Source: Adineta steineri
Lineage: Eukaryota > Rotifera > Eurotatoria > Adinetida > Adinetidae
Direction of reading: 5' to 3'
DNA length: 64,000 nt
Assembly: GCA_905250115.1 (NCBI GenBank)
Contig: CAJNOI010000265.1
Location: forward strand, 32,712 to 96,711
The position numbers were made by a program, and so were the translations under genes. The notes under the pieces were generated by a model. It ran no database searches and was not told the origin of the DNA. It was given only the letters and a program-made list of their open reading frames with translations. This document shows positions 62,523 to 64,000 of this stretch, one piece after another (position 1 is the stretch's first letter; the number at the start of each line of letters is the position of its first letter).

Positions 62523-64000
62523 AGTAAGTCAATTAAATAGTTATCAATGGATTTCAATTCGATGATGAGTGTAAGATATATAAATCAATAAATCTTAAGT
62601 TTTCTATTATAAAAAAACGCAAATTAATATGAGTCTCTTGTGTATTATAAATACACATTTGCACAAAACATTCATTTTTCACTTTGATTTGCATGTTTCA
62701 TACTTCTTTGCTCGTTTGTAAACTTGCCTTGAACGGTTATTATATTATCTACACTAAAATCACACGATTGTATAATATAAGTTCAATGAGTGCAAAGTTC
62801 AAATACCTATAACATATAACTTAATAACTTGACATATATGTATAAAAATGTTTGTGGATTGAAGTTATTCAGTAAAGTATCATACTTAATCAATTAAATA
62901 TTCAGAAGATTGAAGTGATATTAATTTATTTTCAAAATTTTGTTATACAAGCTTTTGACATTCTACTCTTCTATCATGCTGTCTCATTAATAATAATGTA
63001 TTCATAAATTAAAGAAAAGATTATACATGATCCAAATATGATTATAATATATACATATACGTTCAATGTTTTTTGTAGTGTATTAATTTGCTAATAATCA
63101 GTGGATCAAATCATCATATCTGATTTATCATTAGGATAACAACAAATTGTTCTTGCTTATTTATAAGTTGATGAATTAGTCAAAAGCTTTACAATTTATT
63201 TACCATTACACGATATACTCATAAAAACCTCATATACACGATCATACAAGGTACCGCAAAAAATTAATCGTTCATTCTTATGTCATTTCTCTTTCGTTTA
63301 TATCAATTGACAGATCGATAAATCACAATTATTTATTGATTGATTCGCATACCTATATTCATATTTCTTTCATTCATAATATTTAACTAAAATTATGAAT
63401 GACAAGAAAACCTTCTCGGTTAAAAGACATATACGTAAAAGTTATGAATAATTCCAACATATATATATCATTATTTCTTATTCAATACTAAAAAATGAAT
63501 GTAGTAACTAAAAATAACGATAATCATCAAAATTAAGAATTAATGAAATAGTTCTTTACTTAAATGAAAAACAATATATTATATAGATCTTTATTTGTTA
63601 ATGTAATGAAGAATAGATTTTTCCGTATCTATAATGAGTTAAAGGATTATCTCTCTTCTTCTATACTCCTCAAATGAAAAAGATGTTTATTGATTTTTCT
63701 TCTCCAGAAAGTAATCGAATATGTCTCGAATACAGTTACAACACGTTTAACTATATATTTCAGTATGATTTTTGTTTGTTGAAAATATGAAGATACATAT
63801 CTACAAAGATCCTTGTATTTCCCTAAATAGATATATACATATAATGCGTCTTATTACCCTTCGCATTGAATAAGAATTATTAAGCAAAGGTCGTTGACGT
63901 CTAGAATACATATTGCAAAAAAACATTGTAACGATAGTCAATGTATTTTCATACTTAATCAATATATAAAATAATTAATAAAACTCTGTATTTTATTTTG

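Larger units (their letters stand above)
61536..64000. other. Intergenic with foldbacks and duplicated decayed segment
   Basis: Upstream of the ART-TPR gene. It holds foldbacks B (61623-61688) and C (62096-62155) and the second copy of the decayed segment (62156-62522), listed separately. From 62530 to the end the DNA is AT-rich with no gene, RNA or clear repeat seen. Confidence 0.55.

Overview
The window looks like nuclear DNA of a bdelloid rotifer (Adineta/Rotaria type). The evidence is AT-rich sequence, compact genes split by many roughly 50-60 nt GT-AG introns, animal gene families throughout (USP12/46, NDUFS2, LSG1, MRL adaptor, TRPM, TOPORS), and a 900-residue protein joining an arginine ADP-ribosyltransferase fold to kinesin-light-chain-like TPRs, an architecture characteristic of bdelloids. 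The species is inferred, not proven. I found no rRNA, tRNA or CRISPR array.

Layout. 1-0.3 kb: 3' end of a cytochrome P450. 2.3-5.5 kb: a small membrane protein and a secreted pepsin-type aspartic protease (both -). 7.6-8.5 kb: a Fos-like bZIP factor (+) with CRE-like sites and a TATA box upstream. 10.9-12.2 kb: an intronless somatostatin/allatostatin-C-type GPCR (-). 13.7-20.6 kb: three minus-strand genes of ubiquitin or signalling type (USP12/46 deubiquitinase, Aveugle/SAMD12-like SAM protein, RNF139/TRC8-like membrane E3). The last of these shares a roughly 190 bp divergent promoter with NDUFS2 (+, 20.8-22.8 kb). 23.0-26.8 kb: a two-fold repeated ectodomain resembling that of GPR158/GPR179 but ending in a C-terminal hydrophobic tail (-). 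27.7-33.0 kb: three plus-strand genes (a coiled-coil/BAR-like protein, a one-TM protein, and the ribosome-biogenesis GTPase LSG1). 33.2-36.9 kb: MRL (RIAM/lamellipodin) adaptor (-). 38.5-47.9 kb: a compact minus-strand block of LRMDA-like LRR protein, GNPNAT1, mitochondrial leucyl-tRNA synthetase with a complete histidine phosphatase (MINPP1-like) gene inside one intron, and a tail-anchored SAM-like protein. 48.5-52.5 kb: a TRPM-like channel (-). 54.1-55.9 kb: TOPORS-like RING ligase (-). 56.3-56.7 kb: a secreted six-cysteine prepropeptide (-). 57.4-58.3 kb: a decayed gene. 58.8-61.5 kb: the ART-TPR gene (-). 61.5-64 kb: AT-rich, with two G-rich foldbacks and a second copy of part of the decayed gene.

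Most striking observations: (i) an intron in LSG1 with the full sequence signature of a U12-type AT-AC intron, and only that splice restores the conserved reading frame; (ii) a complete phosphatase gene nested in the same orientation in an intron of the mitochondrial LeuRS; (iii) two tiny hAT-like MITEs with perfect 8-bp target duplications; (iv) a family of three about 60-67 bp G/T-rich foldbacks with telomere-like sequence, one abutting a truncated duplicated segment near the ART-TPR gene; (v) a putative amidated cystine-knot peptide precursor; (vi) a 7TM-less duplicated GPR158-type ectodomain.

Most genes are housekeeping and show no operon-like functional grouping. Gene models were built by eye from splice consensus and protein family similarity. 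Exon edges are reliable where stated; residue numbers are approximate.
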